Source of the DNA: Deltaproteobacteria bacterium | GTDB taxonomy: Bacteria; Desulfobacterota; Syntrophobacteria; BM002 | Direction: 5' to 3' | DNA: 14,554 nucleotides | Assembly: GCA_020350905.1 (NCBI GenBank) | Contig: CP070843.1 | Span: 2,392,303-2,406,856, forward strand | Part shown: positions 13,042 through 14,554 of the stretch, piece after piece | Layout: each line of letters begins with the position of its first letter | Numbering within the stretch: the first letter of the stretch is position 1 | Notes under the pieces: model-generated | What the model was told of the DNA's origin: nothing | Databases searched by the model: none | Seen by the model: the letters and a program-made list of their open reading frames with translations, nothing else | Translations under genes and position numbers: made by a program

Positions 13042-14391
13042 CTAAGCCTCGGGCGACAAGAGCTTCTTGGCATTCTCGTGCAACTCCCTGAGGGATTCGC
13101 CACTCAACCAATAGGCTCGAGCTGCCTCGCTTCCTTTGGAGAGCCGGAGCACTCCACGCGCAGTCTTTTCAGACGGAACTTCGATCAGGGAAAATGTACC
13201 AAGCTTCTCGTCATTTTCGGAGAAGAGAACGAGGTCTAGCACGTTGTTTTTGGCAGAAGATTGCGCCCGGGGTAAGTCGCCAGGGAGGTACTCCAGTTCC
13301 TGCAGATTCCAGAGCAGGGAGTTGACCCTCCAGTTCTCTGGATCTTTGCGGTTTTCATCGCCAAGCCAATTCCATGTATCCTCATTTCTCTCTAGCCTGG
13401 CAGCCCCGCCAGCCAGCACCAACTCGAGAGCCTGGACCTGAGCCAGGTCGAACACCAATAAGGTGCGATCTTCCAGGTCACTGAGAGTCTGAGGCAGTTC
13501 TTCCAATAGATTCTCTTCCACCATGGCCACTCCGGGAAGTTCCCCGCCCTTGGCGTAAGCGCCCTCGTCCTTTTTGCTATTTCCGATCAGCAAGGTCTCT
13601 GTTTTTTCTTGGGTGGAGATTTTGAGTCGAATTTTGGCAGGGTCCAATCCCAGGAGAGCAAGATTGTCTTCCTCGTTGTCGAAAAATCGTTTGGCACGTA
13701 AGCGGAAAAGCCGACTGAGAAAGCGTTCCACTTTGGAAGTCTTGATTTTGACCTCAACGGCTGTAGGTGCCTGCCACAGTTTGTTATCTGAGCGGATCAG
13801 AACGAGCTCGGTTTTGCCACGATCAAGTTCTATCCGCTCGACCTCATCACTGTTCACAGTGAAAAATTCCTTACTGCGCAAATCAGAAAGACTCTTATCC
13901 AATGATTGTTGCTTCGCTCCGGCGATCAAGACCACGCGGTTTTCTTGGTCGCTGCTGGCGTAGTACTGATTCCCCACCACTGCTTTAGCCCCAATTCGCA
14001 ATTGATGCCGGGAACCGGCCGCCAGAAAGGAGATATGCAGTATTGGTTCGTCAAGCCCATAGGGCTGAAGATCTTGAGCCGCAGCCGCAACCTCACGCTC
14101 CATCTTCAGAGACTCCAGGGTGGTCAATAGACTTTCCACGGCGAACTCATCACCCCGGCTACGTATGGGTTCAACGATCTGCCAATGGCCGTTTTTTTTC
14201 AGGTAGATGGGTGTGGCCTCGCCTCTGTTCAGTTGCAGGGCAGTGATTTGGGCTGTGTCCACCTGGAAAAGATGACGGGCTGCCTCTTCCTGTTCGGTAC
14301 GGGCCCTGCGGCCAACCACCTCGAAGTAGAAAAAATATCCGGCAAGTACCAAGCAAAGGGTAAGGTAGATGAGAGCGGTTCTTGTTCTCAT
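13042..14391 (-). CDS. DUF4340 domain-containing protein
   Basis: This 449-residue protein has a single N-terminal transmembrane helix (about 5-24) followed by a large, probably periplasmic, part. DUF4340-like repeats are visible: WQIVEPIRSRGDEFAVESLL in the first third, LRSKEFFTVNSDEVERIEL in the middle, and LEDRTLLVFDLAQVQALEL further on. The frame stays open 26 codons upstream; I chose the ATG at 14391 because a GGAG lies about 10 bp before it, the protein then starts with the membrane helix, and this ATG overlaps the stop of the preceding gene (ATGA). That overlap places it last in an operon with a GldG-type protein. In many bacteria DUF4340 genes follow GldF/GldG ABC-transporter genes, which suggests a role with that transporter. 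The substrate is unknown. Confidence 0.9.
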   Translation of the reverse strand: MRTRTALIYLTLCLVLAGYFFYFEVVGRRARTEQEEAARHLFQVDTAQITALQLNRGEATPIYLKKNGHWQIVEPIRSRGDEFAVESLLTTLESLKMEREVAAAAQDLQPYGLDEPILHISFLAAGSRHQLRIGAKAVVGNQYYASSDQENRVVLIAGAKQQSLDKSLSDLRSKEFFTVNSDEVERIELDRGKTELVLIRSDNKLWQAPTAVEVKIKTSKVERFLSRLFRLRAKRFFDNEEDNLALLGLDPAKIRLKISTQEKTETLLIGNSKKDEGAYAKGGELPGVAMVEENLLEELPQTLSDLEDRTLLVFDLAQVQALELVLAGGAARLERNEDTWNWLGDENRKDPENWRVNSLLWNLQELEYLPGDLPRAQSSAKNNVLDLVLFSENDEKLGTFSLIEVPSEKTARGVLRLSKGSEAARAYWLSGESLRELHENAKKLLSPEA

Positions 14392-14554
14392 CGGTGTTTT
14401 CTCCGCAACTGAAATACTGCCAACCCGGATGCCACTACTACCGCTGGCATCAAGAGCAAACCCACCCAAAAAAGGAGCTGGTTCTGCGACCTGCTCAGGG
14501 TTAGTGGTGCGCCCGCTGTCTTGGGTCGTTGGATGCTGATGAGGTTTTCCTGTT
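14388..14554 (-). CDS. GldG-type ABC transporter auxiliary protein, C-terminal fragment
   Basis: This is the last 55 codons of a gene that enters from the right edge of the window. The visible end begins QENLISIQRPKTAG, then has LTLSRSQNQLLFWVG and a C-terminal transmembrane helix (LLLMPAVVVASGLAVF) followed by a basic tail QLRRKHR and stop. A LISI/RPK segment followed by a terminal membrane helix and an RR-K tail is what I expect at the end of GldG-like (ABC_transp_aux) proteins, and the overlapping DUF4340 gene supports this. Its TGA overlaps the DUF4340 ATG by four bases, so the two are translationally coupled. Only the tail is present, so the assignment rests on this end and on context. 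Confidence 0.75.
   Translation of the reverse strand, partial: QENLISIQRPKTAGAPLTLSRSQNQLLFWVGLLLMPAVVVASGLAVFQLRRKHR

Noticed and set aside
12882..13103. 73-residue minus-strand open frame containing VLSLSKDWLL
   Set aside because: The LSLSKD stretch is the translation of a known type of intergenic repeat, and the frame overlaps both the DUF4340 3' end and the hydrolase start.

Overview
The window looks like a chromosomal segment of a Gram-negative bacterium, most likely a deltaproteobacterial (Desulfobacterota-type) lineage. The reasons are a GerMN-domain lipoprotein-like gene, a serS plus IHF/HU pair, an RCK potassium channel, an MJ0042/DUF3426 zinc-ribbon protein next to hpt, an NtrC-type sigma-54 activator, and intergenic DNA filled with small hairpin repeats. 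This assignment is an inference; no rRNA or other taxonomic marker is present. I see no tRNA, rRNA, CRISPR array, transposase or phage gene.

Layout. Positions 1-5301 hold minus-strand housekeeping genes: a GerMN protein, an IHF-beta/HU-like protein, serS, a two-TM RCK K+ channel, a DUF3426 zinc-ribbon membrane protein and hpt. Positions 5618-11990 hold a co-oriented plus-strand signalling block: an NtrC-like sigma-54 response regulator, a 33-codon secreted peptide, a cluster-5 (oligopeptide/nickel type) solute-binding lipoprotein, a membrane histidine kinase and a stand-alone CheY-like receiver. Positions 12125-14554 return to the minus strand with an alpha/beta hydrolase, a DUF4340 protein and the C-terminal end of a GldG-type ABC-transporter auxiliary protein.

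The most interesting part is the plus-strand block. Two -24/-12 sigma-54 promoters can be read by eye: TGGTAC-N5-TTGCT at 7525, ahead of the small peptide gene, and a consensus TGGCAC-N5-TTGCT at 11509, ahead of the lone receiver. Upstream of each lies an 18-bp motif, and the two copies match at 15 of 18 positions, which suggests a common enhancer-binding site. The obvious candidate activator is the NtrC-like protein at the head of the block. The peptide gene is a compact unit: promoter, strong RBS, Sec signal peptide with a six-residue mature tail, and intrinsic terminator. It sits directly before the binding lipoprotein and the kinase. A working hypothesis is a sigma-54-controlled circuit that exports a short peptide (or uses a small RNA), senses a ligand with lipoprotein plus kinase, and feeds back through two receivers. 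The parts are visible in the sequence; the circuit is inference.

Intergenic DNA carries four copies of one REP-like double hairpin, an array of short hairpins after the sigma-54 regulator, and a 20-bp palindromic repeat flanked by 10-bp direct repeats at the start of the hydrolase gene.
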